Below are positions 45,735 through 54,232 of a DNA stretch of 64,000 nucleotides, one piece after another. The notes below the pieces were generated by a model. The model searched no databases. It was not told the DNA's origin and worked only from the letters and a program-made list of their open reading frames with translations. Source of the DNA: Leptospirales bacterium (GTDB lineage: Bacteria; Spirochaetota; Leptospiria; Leptospirales; Leptonemataceae); NCBI GenBank assembly GCA_019694685.1, contig JAIBBM010000010.1, positions 27,569 through 91,568 of the forward strand. The letters run 5' to 3'. The first letter of the stretch is position 1. Every line of letters begins with the position of its first letter. The translations under genes were made by a program, and so were the position numbers.

Positions 45735-46253
45735 TTGCTGAATTACATCAGAAAAAACTGGAGTAGTATTCTTCTTTTCGCTTTTGTCATTGGCTTTGTG
45801 TTGTATCGCAAGATCCCTCTCTGGGAAAACGAAAGAGGTCTTGAAGGGCAGAGTCTTCCTCACGGCAGTCTTCGCACACTTGCTGGATCTGAGATTGACC
45901 TATCTTCGCGTAAAGAGAAAGTGATTCTTGTTTCTTTCTGGGCAACCTGGTGTATGCCGTGTCGCGTGGAAATGCCAATGCTCGTTTCGCTTCGCCGCGA
46001 ACTCGATGGACAATCCTTTGAGATCTTCGCGGTTACAGACGAAGATCCAATCACCGTTGCTCATTTCATAGAGGAGCATCCAGTCAACTTTCCGATCGTT
46101 CTGGATCGGGGCCCGCTGCAGCAAGCTTTCCGGATTCAGGTCTTTCCCACTCTAGTGCAATTCAAGGATGGGAAGCTTGTTTCTGTCTCAAACGGAGTAG
46201 ACTGGTTTTTGAAATTTAAGATTCGCCACGCAGTGACCGGAAACTATTTCTGA
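45735..46253 (+). CDS. TlpA-type membrane-anchored thioredoxin
   Basis: A 172-residue periplasmic thioredoxin with an N-terminal anchor (SILLFAFVIGFVLY). The active site is FWATWCMPCRVEMP near residue 73, and the cis-Pro loop is VFPTLVQFKDG. Family members reduce periplasmic proteins, for example cytochrome c apoproteins. It starts at a TTG directly after the preceding TAG, and guaA begins six bases after its stop. Confidence 0.87.
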   Translation: MLNYIRKNWSSILLFAFVIGFVLYRKIPLWENERGLEGQSLPHGSLRTLAGSEIDLSSRKEKVILVSFWATWCMPCRVEMPMLVSLRRELDGQSFEIFAVTDEDPITVAHFIEEHPVNFPIVLDRGPLQQAFRIQVFPTLVQFKDGKLVSVSNGVDWFLKFKIRHAVTGNYF

Positions 46254-46258
46254 CCGCA

Positions 46259-48070
46259 ATGTCGGACAACAGGAAGATCGGTGTAGTCGATTTTGGCGGG
46301 CAATATGCGCATTTGATTGCTTCGCGCATTCGAAGGCTCGGAGCTCTGGCTCAGATTGCAGATCCGGAAACTCTAACTCCTTCTGAGGCGCGCGCTCAGT
46401 ACAGCGGTCTCATTTATTCTGGCGGACCTTCTTCCGTGTACGAGCCAGGAGCTCCCGCTTCTGATCCTGCTCTTTTGTCCGCGGGGCTTCCAGTTCTCGG
46501 CATCTGTTACGGTCACCAGCTGATGATGCAGCAGCTCGGCGGTGAGGTTCGAAACTCAGGCCATCACGAATTTGGACGCGCCATTCTTAAAGTGAAAAGC
46601 GATGTGTCTGTTCTTCGCGGTGAAAACAACTCTGTTTCCGCTGTCTGGATGAGTCATGGAGACGAAGTCACACGCATGGCACCTGGATTTGTTGGGATCG
46701 CACATACCGACGACTGCGAGAATGCGGCAGTATTCAATGCGGAGAAGAATCTTACAGGCATTCAATTTCATCCCGAAGTGCAGCATACAGAGCATGGAGA
46801 TCAGTATCTTCTGAACTTTATTCGCATGTGTGGTCTCGAGAATAGCTATCGCATTGGAGATTTTCTTTCAAAGGAAAAGGAAGCTCTGGCGCGAAGCATT
46901 GGAGATCGCAGTGTTTTCTTTTTACTTTCGGGTGGCGTGGATTCAACGGTAGCGTTTACTCTTCTATCTGAGATTCTTCCTGCGGATCGACTCTACGGTC
47001 TTTTTATTGATACCGGATTCATGCGAAAGGATGAGGGGATAGAAGTGGGTACTGCTCTTCGTGCGCATGGGATTCAATTGAACATAGAGGACGCTCGCAA
47101 ACGTTATGCGACCAGTCTCGCCGGTGTGGTGGACCCGGAAAAGAAAAGAAGAATCATTGGAGATCTATTCCTGGAAATCCAGGCAGACTGCGTGCGAAGA
47201 TTGAATCTGGACCCGGAACACTGGCTGCTCGGGCAGGGCACCATCTACCCGGATACCATTGAATCTGGCGGCACGAAGAAAAGCCATTTGATCAAAACTC
47301 ATCACAACCGGGTTCCGGCAATTCAGAGATTGATAGAAGAAGGAAAGGTGGTTGAGCCTATCCGCGATCTTTACAAAGACGAGGTAAGGGAGCTGGGTCG
47401 ATTGCTCCGGTTGCCAGAGAAACTCGTGGATCGGCATCCATTTCCAGGGCCCGGGCTTGCGATTCGCCTTTTGTGTTCTGACGCGGACAATGCAGACTTT
47501 CGTTCTGCAGCGGCTTTACTCGCTGAGCACAATCAGCCATTGCTCAAGGACATTGAGTGCACCATTCTTCCGATCAAATCAGTGGGAGTCCAGGGGGACC
47601 AGAGAACCTATGCTCACCCGGCTCTCGTATACGAGCGCGAAGGTGACACTGCGCGCCTGCATGAGATCGCTCGTGCGCTTCCGAATTTTGTTCGTGAGGT
47701 CAATCGTGTTCTTCGCTTTGTGGCGGGAAATCGTCCTGAAATGGTTCGCAAGGCTGAATTATCTGCGGATCGGGTGGAAAGGCTGCGCGAAGCAGATCAC
47801 GTTGTGAATTCGTTTCTACACGAAAAAAACATCTACGGTGAAATCTGGCAGTTTCCTGTTGTGCTTGTTCCTCTGGCGCGAAAGGGAGTGGAAGAGGATG
47901 CTGTCATTCTTCGCCCGGTCGTGTCTCTGGATGCGATGACTGTTTCTCCCTACGAGATCAAACGGGACCAGTTGAAAGATCTTTCCAATCGCCTTCTTGC
48001 AATCTCCGGGATTGGTTCCATTCTTTACGACCTGACCACAAAGCCACCTGGCACGATCGAGTGGGAATGA
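46259..48070 (+). CDS. guaA: GMP synthase (glutamine-hydrolysing), long form
   Basis: Converts XMP to GMP. The N-terminal amidotransferase has GICYGHQLMMQQLGG (nucleophile Cys near residue 83) and GIQFHPEVQHTEHG. The ATP pyrophosphatase P-loop is LLSGGVDSTVAF. At 603 residues it is longer than E. coli GuaA (525): the extra length lies in the C-terminal dimerisation part, after HPFPGPGLAIRLLC, with extra segments before the end GTIEWE, as in the eukaryotic and leptospiral long forms. The termini are typical. Confidence 0.94.
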   Translation: MSDNRKIGVVDFGGQYAHLIASRIRRLGALAQIADPETLTPSEARAQYSGLIYSGGPSSVYEPGAPASDPALLSAGLPVLGICYGHQLMMQQLGGEVRNSGHHEFGRAILKVKSDVSVLRGENNSVSAVWMSHGDEVTRMAPGFVGIAHTDDCENAAVFNAEKNLTGIQFHPEVQHTEHGDQYLLNFIRMCGLENSYRIGDFLSKEKEALARSIGDRSVFFLLSGGVDSTVAFTLLSEILPADRLYGLFIDTGFMRKDEGIEVGTALRAHGIQLNIEDARKRYATSLAGVVDPEKKRRIIGDLFLEIQADCVRRLNLDPEHWLLGQGTIYPDTIESGGTKKSHLIKTHHNRVPAIQRLIEEGKVVEPIRDLYKDEVRELGRLLRLPEKLVDRHPFPGPGLAIRLLCSDADNADFRSAAALLAEHNQPLLKDIECTILPIKSVGVQGDQRTYAHPALVYEREGDTARLHEIARALPNFVREVNRVLRFVAGNRPEMVRKAELSADRVERLREADHVVNSFLHEKNIYGEIWQFPVVLVPLARKGVEEDAVILRPVVSLDAMTVSPYEIKRDQLKDLSNRLLAISGIGSILYDLTTKPPGTIEWE

Positions 48071-48331
48071 CGCGATTTTGAAATTCTCAGTGCGCCGCGG
48101 GCCGGAGTGTATCCCAACCGCAGCGAGACGAGCCTCCATGCCCGACTCGCAGCGGCGCTCCGCCATCGTGGCTTCGCAATTGGGACACACCCCGCCCGGG
48201 CGGGTTCGACTTTGCAAAATCACTCTCAGCAACATTGCAACCATCGGAGATATAAAATCTCTTCCAGATCGACCTGCCTGCCGACTCGGCTTTGCAAAAT
48301 CACTCCCAGATCAGCAACCAGCTGAAGTGAA
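48071..48331. other. Intergenic stretch between convergent guaA and speE with a direct repeat
   Basis: No convincing gene was found; open frames here have no family resemblance or start signals. A 16-base repeat (CTTTGCAAAATCACTC) occurs at 48210-48225 and 48290-48305, 80 bases apart, with weaker similarity around both. No terminator hairpin was seen. Confidence 0.55.
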
Positions 48332-49183
48332 TCAGGAGTAGAAATCGCGCATGGTAGCACCCGGCAGAGTGAACGCTTTTTTGTGAAAGTCAACGGACCA
48401 GAAGCGGAATTCTTCTGCCTTGATCCCTGACTCTGCGAAGCGTTTGTCTACAAGTTCATCGTGTGCGTGCTTGCGAGAAAAGAAAGTAAATCCAATCATC
48501 CCGCCCGGGTAGGTGGGAACCTGGGTGTAGTAGTATCTGGAAATTGGAAATAGTTTCTTACCAAACGAAAGAAGTTCTTTGATGATCTTTGCATGAAGCA
48601 GAAAATTTTCTGCCTGCGTTGCCAGGATTCCATCTGACTTCAGTGCGTTTCGGCAGCTTTCGTAGAATGGAAATTGAAACAGCACTTCTGCCGGGCCGAT
48701 TGGATCGGATGAATCCACAATGATGATGTCGTATGTGTCCGGATGATTCTTTGCCCAGGCAGCGCCGTCTTCATAGTGGCAGTGCACGCGAGGGTCTGTC
48801 ACCTTGCCCGCCATGGAAGGAATGTGTTCCAGGCATAGATCCACTACGCGTTTGTCTATTTCGCACAGATGGACCTCCTGAACGCTTTTGTGTTTGAGGC
48901 ATTCTCGTACAGATCCGCCGTCTCCGCCTCCAATGATCAGAACTTTTTGAGGATTCGGATGTGCGAAGAGTGGAACCTGGCAGATCATCTCATGATAGGA
49001 CTGCTCATCGAATTCTGTGCACTGGATTACATCGTCCAGGACAAGCATTCTGCCCAGGGAAGTGGTTTCGTATACTTCCAGCTTCTGAAACTGAGAGCGT
49101 TCGCTTGCCAGTTTCTTTGTAACTTCGATTTGAGCGCGCATTCCTGGAACGATTGCGAGCTGCTCTGTAAACCATTCTGCCAT
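48332..49183 (-). CDS. speE: Spermidine synthase-family protein
   Basis: A 283-residue aminopropyltransferase starting at the ATG of MAEWFTEQ, preceded by GGGAGAG; a longer upstream frame is rejected. The SAM/decarboxylated-SAM site [14 protein letters not shown] is near residue 85, [14 protein letters not shown] precedes it, and [13 protein letters not shown] holds the catalytic Asp near residue 158. [16 protein letters not shown] is the C-terminal family segment. No speD is in the window. The product (spermidine or another polyamine) is inferred from the family. Confidence 0.9.
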   Translation of the reverse strand: MAEWFTEQLAIVPGMRAQIEVTKKLASERSQFQKLEVYETTSLGRMLVLDDVIQCTEFDEQSYHEMICQVPLFAHPNPQKVLIIGGGDGGSVRECLKHKSVQEVHLCEIDKRVVDLCLEHIPSMAGKVTDPRVHCHYEDGAAWAKNHPDTYDIIIVDSSDPIGPAEVLFQFPFYESCRNALKSDGILATQAENFLLHAKIIKELLSFGKKLFPISRYYYTQVPTYPGGMIGFTFFSRKHAHDELVDKRFAESGIKAEEFRFWSVDFHKKAFTLPGATMRDFYS

Positions 49184-49251
49184 GGAACTCTCCCGGGTCC
49201 AACTCCGTAAATGGAGTGAAAAAAATTCAAAGCCACAAAACAATGCCACGC

Positions 49252-49725
49252 ATGAGTGAAAAGCCATTTCGAATTCTTGGAATCCAGCAGGTCGCCATTG
49301 GCGGCCCGGACAAAGGCGCGTTGAAGAAACTGTGGGTGGATATGTTTGGCCTGAGCATCGCAGGCACGTTCAAAAGCGAAAAAGAAAATGTGGATGAAGA
49401 CATCCTTCGCCTGGGCCGGGGCCCTCTTGCAGTGGAAGTAGATGTGATGCAGCCCATCGACCCGGAAAAATCGCCAAAGGTGCACGTTCCGCCTCTCAAT
49501 CACATTGGTCTGTGGGTGGAGAATCTGGAAGCGGCAGTGAAGTGGCTCGAATCGAGTGGAGTGCGTTTTGCTCCAGGCGGGATTCGCAAGGGCGCTGCCG
49601 GATACAATGTTTGCTTTATTCATCCAAAAGGAAACGAGCAGTTTCCAATCGGCGGAGAGGGAGTTCTCATTGAACTTGTGGAAGCACCTGCAGAAGTTTC
49701 GGCGGCATTTGATAAGTTGAGCTAA
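49252..49725 (+). CDS. VOC (glyoxalase-fold) protein
   Basis: A 157-residue protein of two VOC modules. The first strand, [13 protein letters not shown], has Gln at the usual first metal-His position; the second half has [17 protein letters not shown], and LIELVEAP at the end supplies a metal Glu. It resembles methylmalonyl-CoA epimerase or lactoylglutathione-lyase-like proteins. The start is ambiguous: ATG 49252 is used, with ATG 49243 and GTG 49216 in frame. Divergent from speE by about 70 bases. Confidence 0.8.
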   Translation: MSEKPFRILGIQQVAIGGPDKGALKKLWVDMFGLSIAGTFKSEKENVDEDILRLGRGPLAVEVDVMQPIDPEKSPKVHVPPLNHIGLWVENLEAAVKWLESSGVRFAPGGIRKGAAGYNVCFIHPKGNEQFPIGGEGVLIELVEAPAEVSAAFDKLS

Positions 49726-49760
49726 TCAGGACGCGAAATGTGGCGATTTTGAACCGCGCA

Positions 49761-49806
49761 TCAAACCCGAGGGAAAGGATCGATTCGCTGCGCGAATCGT
49801 TTAGAA
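49761..49806 (+). repeat. Structured repeat, copy 1
   Basis: A 46-base unit starting TCAAACCC and ending TTTAGAA, with a central hairpin CGATTCG-CTGCG-CGAATCG. The flanks CGCGCAT (49755-49761) and ATGCGCG (49809-49815) are complementary, so a larger stem can form around it. Copy 2 lies 488 bases downstream in the same orientation. Confidence 0.7.
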
Positions 49807-49861
49807 AAATGCGCGCCTCAAATTGTGAAACCCAGAAGGTATGCGGATACAGTAGTTGCCC

Positions 49862-50071
49862 ATGAGAATGAATTCAAACGACGACCTTTATTGCACAACT
49901 TGTGGGCAACTTCTTGGAATAAAAACGGACGAGCATGGGAATGAATTCTTGATTTGTTGCCCGGCGCTCCTTGCTGAGAAAACAGGGCACACGATTCTCA
50001 TCACGGAAACGCGTGCCTCTTCCTCGCTGTGCGCAAACGCTTGCGGGAATTGGGGTCGAAACCGATTCTAA
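49862..50071 (+). CDS. Possible small protein with Cys pairs
   Basis: A 69-residue open frame from ATG 49862 (a TTG at 49856 is in frame). It begins with CTTCGQLLG near residue 12 and LICCPALL, a zinc-ribbon-like cysteine arrangement, but there is no ribosome binding site and no recognised family. It lies between the two repeat copies. Confidence 0.3.
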   Translation: MRMNSNDDLYCTTCGQLLGIKTDEHGNEFLICCPALLAEKTGHTILITETRASSSLCANACGNWGRNRF

Positions 50072-50248
50072 TATCTTCTGATGAATATGTTGGAACAGGG
50101 TATGGGCGCCCCGACGACAGCGAAGGACTGTAGGCGCCGCCACCTGGATTTGTTGCACTCAAAACCACTCGCTAAGAAGTTGAACGTTATTCGCCATTGA
50201 TCAGGGCCAGATTAAACGAACGTGAGAGCGGCGTTTTTGATTCGTCTA

Positions 50249-50294
50249 TCAAACCTGAGGGGAAAGTTCGATTCGCTGCGCGAATCGTTTAGAA
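50249..50294 (+). repeat. Structured repeat, copy 2
   Basis: A second copy of the unit at 49761-49806, about 90% identical, with the same central hairpin (CGATTCG-CTGCG-CGAATCG). Its flanks GCGGCGT (50229-50235) and ACGCCGC (50298-50304) are also complementary although they differ in sequence from those of copy 1, so both copies can fold into a larger stem. Confidence 0.7.
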
Positions 50295-50428
50295 TTTACG
50301 CCGCTTTTTAAGTGAAAGCCTCGAAGGCCCGCGAGATTGTGATATCCCGCGTGTGCGGTCCACAGCGGATTTCGGAGCGTCCGAGCGCCGCAACGGCGCA
50401 CGCGAGGATGGACCGCACAGGCGGGATA

Positions 50429-51127
50429 CTACGTTTGTTCGAGTGGCCGCGCGAGGCGTTTTGCTTCGGCGATGCATCTTTCGCGGTTTTCAAGCATCGC
50501 ACGTTCCACTTTGAGTCTTTGGGCTTCAAATTCCTCAGGGGAAAGCTGCCGAGGAATCAGGATTGGTTCTCCGTAAGAGCAAACGAAAGTAGTGAAGGGA
50601 AGAGGCAGACGATGCGCGTCCCAGGATTTCGCAATCTTCTGTCGCGTGCATTCGTAATGAAAAGGCAAAATCGCCACTTGCGAAAGCTGTGCGGACATGA
50701 TGAGACCTGGCTGCACGACGAGTGCCGGTCCACGCGGGCCATCCGGAGTGATGGCGGCAGAGAATCCTTTGCGCAAATGACCGATCATTTCTTTGAGAGC
50801 GGCACCGCCTCCGCGCGAAGTGGATCCGCGGATGCTTGTGTTTCCGAATTGTCTGACTACGGATTCAATGAATTCTCCGTCGCGCGAAGCAGAGATCATC
50901 ACAGCAGTGTTTAGATCGCGCAAAAGATACGGAGAATACAGAACGTTTGTGTGCCAGATGGCAAAGATCCAGGGCTTATTTGCGCCGTGAAGAGAGTCGA
51001 AGTGCTCTCCACCCAGATTGATGCGTTTGGAAGTAAGGCCGATCAGTTTCTGAAACCACACTACGAGGCGTGGAATCACCGCGATCTGGATGCGTTCTTT
51101 GAATGTGAACTTTCGGCTTCTGTCCAT
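50429..51127 (-). CDS. DUF374-type lysophospholipid acyltransferase-like protein
   Basis: A 232-residue protein of the DUF374 family, related to LpxL/PlsC acyltransferases. Landmarks: [19 protein letters not shown] with the catalytic His, [34 protein letters not shown] and [16 protein letters not shown]. The substrate is probably a lipid A or phospholipid precursor. The N-terminal 20 residues may be amphipathic. It precedes the tRNA-Leu gene on the same strand; the 3' end enters the gene-poor stretch. Confidence 0.84.
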   Translation of the reverse strand: MDRSRKFTFKERIQIAVIPRLVVWFQKLIGLTSKRINLGGEHFDSLHGANKPWIFAIWHTNVLYSPYLLRDLNTAVMISASRDGEFIESVVRQFGNTSIRGSTSRGGGAALKEMIGHLRKGFSAAITPDGPRGPALVVQPGLIMSAQLSQVAILPFHYECTRQKIAKSWDAHRLPLPFTTFVCSYGEPILIPRQLSPEEFEAQRLKVERAMLENRERCIAEAKRLARPLEQT

Positions 51128-51147
51128 TCAGTTTCCATCCGCGACAT

Positions 51148-51229
51148 TACCCGGAGCGGGACTTGAACCCGCACAGCCGAAGCCGCAGGATTTTAAGTCC
51201 TGTGTGTCTACCGATTCCACCATCCGGGC
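51148..51229 (-). tRNA. tRNA-Leu (TAA)
   Basis: Class II tRNA on the minus strand. Acceptor GCCCGGA pairs with TCCGGGT (first pair G-U, as in E. coli Leu-UAA); discriminator A. The anticodon stem CAGGA/TCCTG holds loop CTTAAAA, anticodon TAA. The variable arm has a TTCG loop. No encoded CCA. Confidence 0.95.
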
Positions 51230-51237
51230 TAAAGATG

Positions 51238-51309
51238 AGGCGTCGCCGGGATTTGAACCCGGGATCAGGCTTTTGCAGAGCCTTGCCTTAGCCACTTGGC
51301 CACGACGCC
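51238..51309 (-). tRNA. tRNA-Cys (GCA)
   Basis: Acceptor GGCGTCG pairs with CGACGCC, discriminator T as expected for Cys. The anticodon stem AGGCT/AGCCT holds loop CTGCAAA, anticodon GCA. Eight bases upstream of tRNA-Leu, so probably one transcript. No encoded CCA. Confidence 0.95.
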
Positions 51310-51355
51310 AGGAAGGCTCCAGTCTTGAAATCAGAGGACCAGGGTCAATTTGTTT

Positions 51356-53404
51356 TTACAGAAGTGCAAGAGCCTCTGCTGCGGAATGCACTGGACGATC
51401 GCATACGAAGTTTCTGCAAACGTATACAGTTGTTTTTCCGCCTTCTGCTTTGCGCGACTTCAAAAGGGGAATGCTCTGGTCCTCTCCGCGCGCGATGATC
51501 GATCCAATGCTCAGTCTGGGTCTCAGTTCAGCGAGAATCGAATCTCCCAGAGCATCACTTCCGTCTACAATGGCGACTTCATGCGGCGGATTGAGATATA
51601 GATCGAGGCCAAGAAGCATCATGCAATGAGCCGGTGCGTGAGTTGCTACTTCGCCGCCAAAGCGTGCTAGAATCTCTTCTGCAACACTGCCGCAATTTTC
51701 GTAACCGTAGCGCGCCAGGGTTCCAAAGAGCATGGCTGCCAGGGCATTTCCGGAAGGTTCCACTCCATCATAGATTTCCATAGAGCGAACCAGTAGATCT
51801 GGAATTCCATCCGCAGTGTCAAAGAAGCCACCGCCCTCCGCTTTGAATTTAGTAGCAATGACCTGTGCGATTTGCATCGCTCGCGTGATGTAATGGGCGC
51901 GAAAGGTGGTTTGATAAAGATCGATGAAGGAGAGGGCAAGTCCTGCGTAATCTTGAAGAGATCCTTCGAATCTGGCTTCTCCTTCTCTGAATCGCCTCAG
52001 GATGGTTTCTCCTTGCACCATGTGCGATTCAATGAACGCGGCTGCTTTCTCTGCGCGCGCAGTGAGTCCTGCGTCTCCAAACACTGCACCGGCGCGCGCG
52101 AGTGCAGATACCATCAGAGCGTTCCAGGCAGTCAGTACCTTATCGTCGCGCAGAGGTCGAATTCGTTTGGAACGTTCCAATAGCAAAAGGTGTCTGACTT
52201 TTCCGATCGTCTCGTCCCATATCGCGGCTTTTAGATTGTGCGCTCTAAGAAATTCTTCGCGAACGGACGCTTCGTGCAAAATGTTTTTGCCTTCGAAATT
52301 CCCGCGCATGCTCACGCCGTAGAACCGTGCGATTTGCTTGCGAGTCTCTGCTGAGAAAGAGTGCTCTTTGAGGAGTGAGTCGATCTCATCTGCGCTCCAC
52401 AGATAGAAAAGCCCTTCTTTTCCCTCACTGTCTGCGTCTTCTGCAGAGTAAAACGCGCCATCCGGAGAAGTAAGATCGCGCGCCACATATTCGAATATAT
52501 CCAGAGCCCAGGTCTTGTAGCGCTCATTCCCGGTGATTCTATAGGTCTCCGTGAGAACGCGTGCAAAAAGAGCATTGTCATAAAGCATCTTTTCAAAGTG
52601 TGGAACCAGCCAGTCGTGATCGGTTGCATATCGTGAGAGGCCGCCGCCAATTTGATCGTAAATGCCACCACGCTTCATCGCGTCGCATGTATTCTCCACC
52701 ATGGCAAGAATCGATTCGTCTCCAGTGTGTTCGAAGTGGCGCAGTAGAAAGAGCATGTTGAGGCTGGGCGGAAATTTGTTTGGTCCGTTGGATAGAAAGC
52801 CGCCGCGCAATTCATCGTAGCTGTTACGAAAGTGAGAAGCTGCCTGTGCGAAAACGCCTGAATCCGGAATGTTACCGGTCTGATTTTCGCGCGTTTGAAG
52901 GAATCCGGTCAAGGAATCTGCGGATTCGAGCATTTTTGCTCTGTCTTTTTTCCAGAGATCTGCGATGGTTTGAAGTACCTGTAAGAAACTTGGTCTGCCG
53001 TATGCTGGCTTAGGTGGAAAGTACGTACCACCGGTAATCGGGCGAAGATCTGTTGTTAGAAACATATTGAGCGGCCAGCCACCGTGCTGTCCTGTTGCGT
53101 GGAGTGCGCGCATGTAAATGGCGTCCACATCCGGTCTCTCTTCGCGATCTACTTTGATGGCAACGAAATGTTCGTTGAGATAGTTCGCAGTTTCTTCGTC
53201 TTCGAATGATTCTCTTTCCATTACGTGGCACCAGTGACATGTCGCGTAGCCAATGGAGAGCAAGATTGGTTTGTCTTCCGATTTAGCTTTCGCGAAAGCC
53301 TCCTCTCCGAAGCTGTACCAATCCACCGGATTGTGCGCATGCTGGAGCAGGTAGGGACTTTTTTCTTTCGCGAGGCGATTTGACTTTTTTGAAGGCGTAT
53401 TCAT
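51356..53404 (-). CDS. YyaL/SSP411-type thioredoxin-domain protein (DUF255)
   Basis: A 682-residue protein. The start is set at the ATG of [11 protein letters not shown]; the upstream start would add 13 residues not seen in the family. The N-terminal thioredoxin-like domain has [20 protein letters not shown] and the [14 protein letters not shown] motif near residue 66. The C-terminal part is an alpha/alpha-barrel resembling N-acylglucosamine 2-epimerase-like or cellobiose-epimerase-like domains ([27 protein letters not shown]). Function unknown; widespread. It is divergent from the MORN lipoprotein gene. Confidence 0.86.
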   Translation of the reverse strand: MNTPSKKSNRLAKEKSPYLLQHAHNPVDWYSFGEEAFAKAKSEDKPILLSIGYATCHWCHVMERESFEDEETANYLNEHFVAIKVDREERPDVDAIYMRALHATGQHGGWPLNMFLTTDLRPITGGTYFPPKPAYGRPSFLQVLQTIADLWKKDRAKMLESADSLTGFLQTRENQTGNIPDSGVFAQAASHFRNSYDELRGGFLSNGPNKFPPSLNMLFLLRHFEHTGDESILAMVENTCDAMKRGGIYDQIGGGLSRYATDHDWLVPHFEKMLYDNALFARVLTETYRITGNERYKTWALDIFEYVARDLTSPDGAFYSAEDADSEGKEGLFYLWSADEIDSLLKEHSFSAETRKQIARFYGVSMRGNFEGKNILHEASVREEFLRAHNLKAAIWDETIGKVRHLLLLERSKRIRPLRDDKVLTAWNALMVSALARAGAVFGDAGLTARAEKAAAFIESHMVQGETILRRFREGEARFEGSLQDYAGLALSFIDLYQTTFRAHYITRAMQIAQVIATKFKAEGGGFFDTADGIPDLLVRSMEIYDGVEPSGNALAAMLFGTLARYGYENCGSVAEEILARFGGEVATHAPAHCMMLLGLDLYLNPPHEVAIVDGSDALGDSILAELRPRLSIGSIIARGEDQSIPLLKSRKAEGGKTTVYVCRNFVCDRPVHSAAEALALL

Positions 53405-53463
53405 GCGCTTTTTTTTCCTTGCATTCGAACAGAACCGGGTCATCTCCGACCCAGGAGACTTCT

Positions 53464-54009
53464 ATGATCAATCAATATTTAGCCAGGGTCCTTTTTCTAT
53501 CCGTTGTTCTTCTGGCAGCTCAGTGCTCTTCTTCTCAAACACAAGAAAACAAGCCTCAAGAGCGTGGCCAGGTTCCAACGACTGGTTGCATCCAGGGTGA
53601 TTGCACAGCCGGGGATGGAACATTCGTCTACAACGGCGGAGATAAATACCTTGGTTCTTTCAAGAACGGACTTCGCGAAGGCAAAGGCACTCTTGATTAT
53701 GCATCCGGTGACCAGTATATTGGCCAGTTTGTCGCAGACAAGAGAAGCGGTGACGGAACATACAAATTTGCAAACGGTGATGTCTACGTTGGTCAATTCA
53801 AAGATGGCGAGCGTGCAGGAAACGGAGTCTATACTTTCAAGGAAGGTCCAGTTTTCGAAGGAACATTTGCAAATGACGGCAAGTCAGGCAACGGTTCTCT
53901 GAAAGCAGGAGACAAACTGAAGCGCTGTGAATTGCAAGATCGTAAGATCGTATGCGAAGCGGACAAAGCAGAAGCTCCAGCCACTGAAACAAAAACAGAC
54001 AAGAAGTAA
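53464..54009 (+). CDS. MORN-repeat lipoprotein
   Basis: A 181-residue predicted lipoprotein, starting at the ATG of MINQYLARVLFLSV with AGGAGA upstream; lipobox LLAAQC near residue 21. Residues about 50-145 contain four MORN-type repeats, for example GDKYLGSFKNGLREGKG and GDVYVGQFKDGERAGNG. The tail is Lys/Glu/Thr-rich. The protein is expected to be anchored in a membrane, inner or outer not known. Confidence 0.85.
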   Translation: MINQYLARVLFLSVVLLAAQCSSSQTQENKPQERGQVPTTGCIQGDCTAGDGTFVYNGGDKYLGSFKNGLREGKGTLDYASGDQYIGQFVADKRSGDGTYKFANGDVYVGQFKDGERAGNGVYTFKEGPVFEGTFANDGKSGNGSLKAGDKLKRCELQDRKIVCEADKAEAPATETKTDKK

Positions 54010-54021
54010 TCCTTCCAGAAA

Positions 54022-54042
54022 GCCCGCCCAACCTGGGCGGGC
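54022..54042. terminator. Inverted repeat after the MORN lipoprotein gene
   Basis: A nine-base perfect stem (GCCCGCCCA and TGGGCGGGC) with a three-base loop lies 12 bases after the stop. No T-run follows on either strand, so it may act as a weak or factor-aided terminator. Confidence 0.5.
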
Positions 54043-54232
54043 CGCATTCCGAATCCTCACACGAACAAATCAAATACAGCCCTCGGGCAACCCTGGCAGC
54101 CAGTGCGCGCTCACGCTTCTGGAAGCTTCCAGTGGAATTTACAGAGACCTGCAGAGACAGAGAACCTGCGAGGGAATCGATCCGGGGGAGAGTGCGCGGG
54201 CGGCAAATGCCGCCCGGTCGTAATTGAATGGT

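Larger units (their letters stand above)
49726..50428. other. Gene-poor stretch of about 0.7 kb
   Basis: Contains two copies of an imperfect palindromic repeat (49761-49806 and 50249-50294), one weak small open frame (49862-50071) and nothing else recognised. Base composition is similar to its surroundings. Confidence 0.6.

Noticed and set aside
48078..48341. Open frames in the guaA-speE gap
   Set aside because: No start signal, no known motif; codon content and repeats fit non-coding DNA.
49755..50304. Integron attC sites as an explanation for the paired repeat
   Set aside because: The conserved ends RYYYAAC and GTTRRRY were not found at the expected positions, and no integrase gene is in the window.
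50312..50914. Open frame on the plus strand opposite the DUF374 gene
   Set aside because: Antisense to a supported gene; no domain or ribosome binding site.
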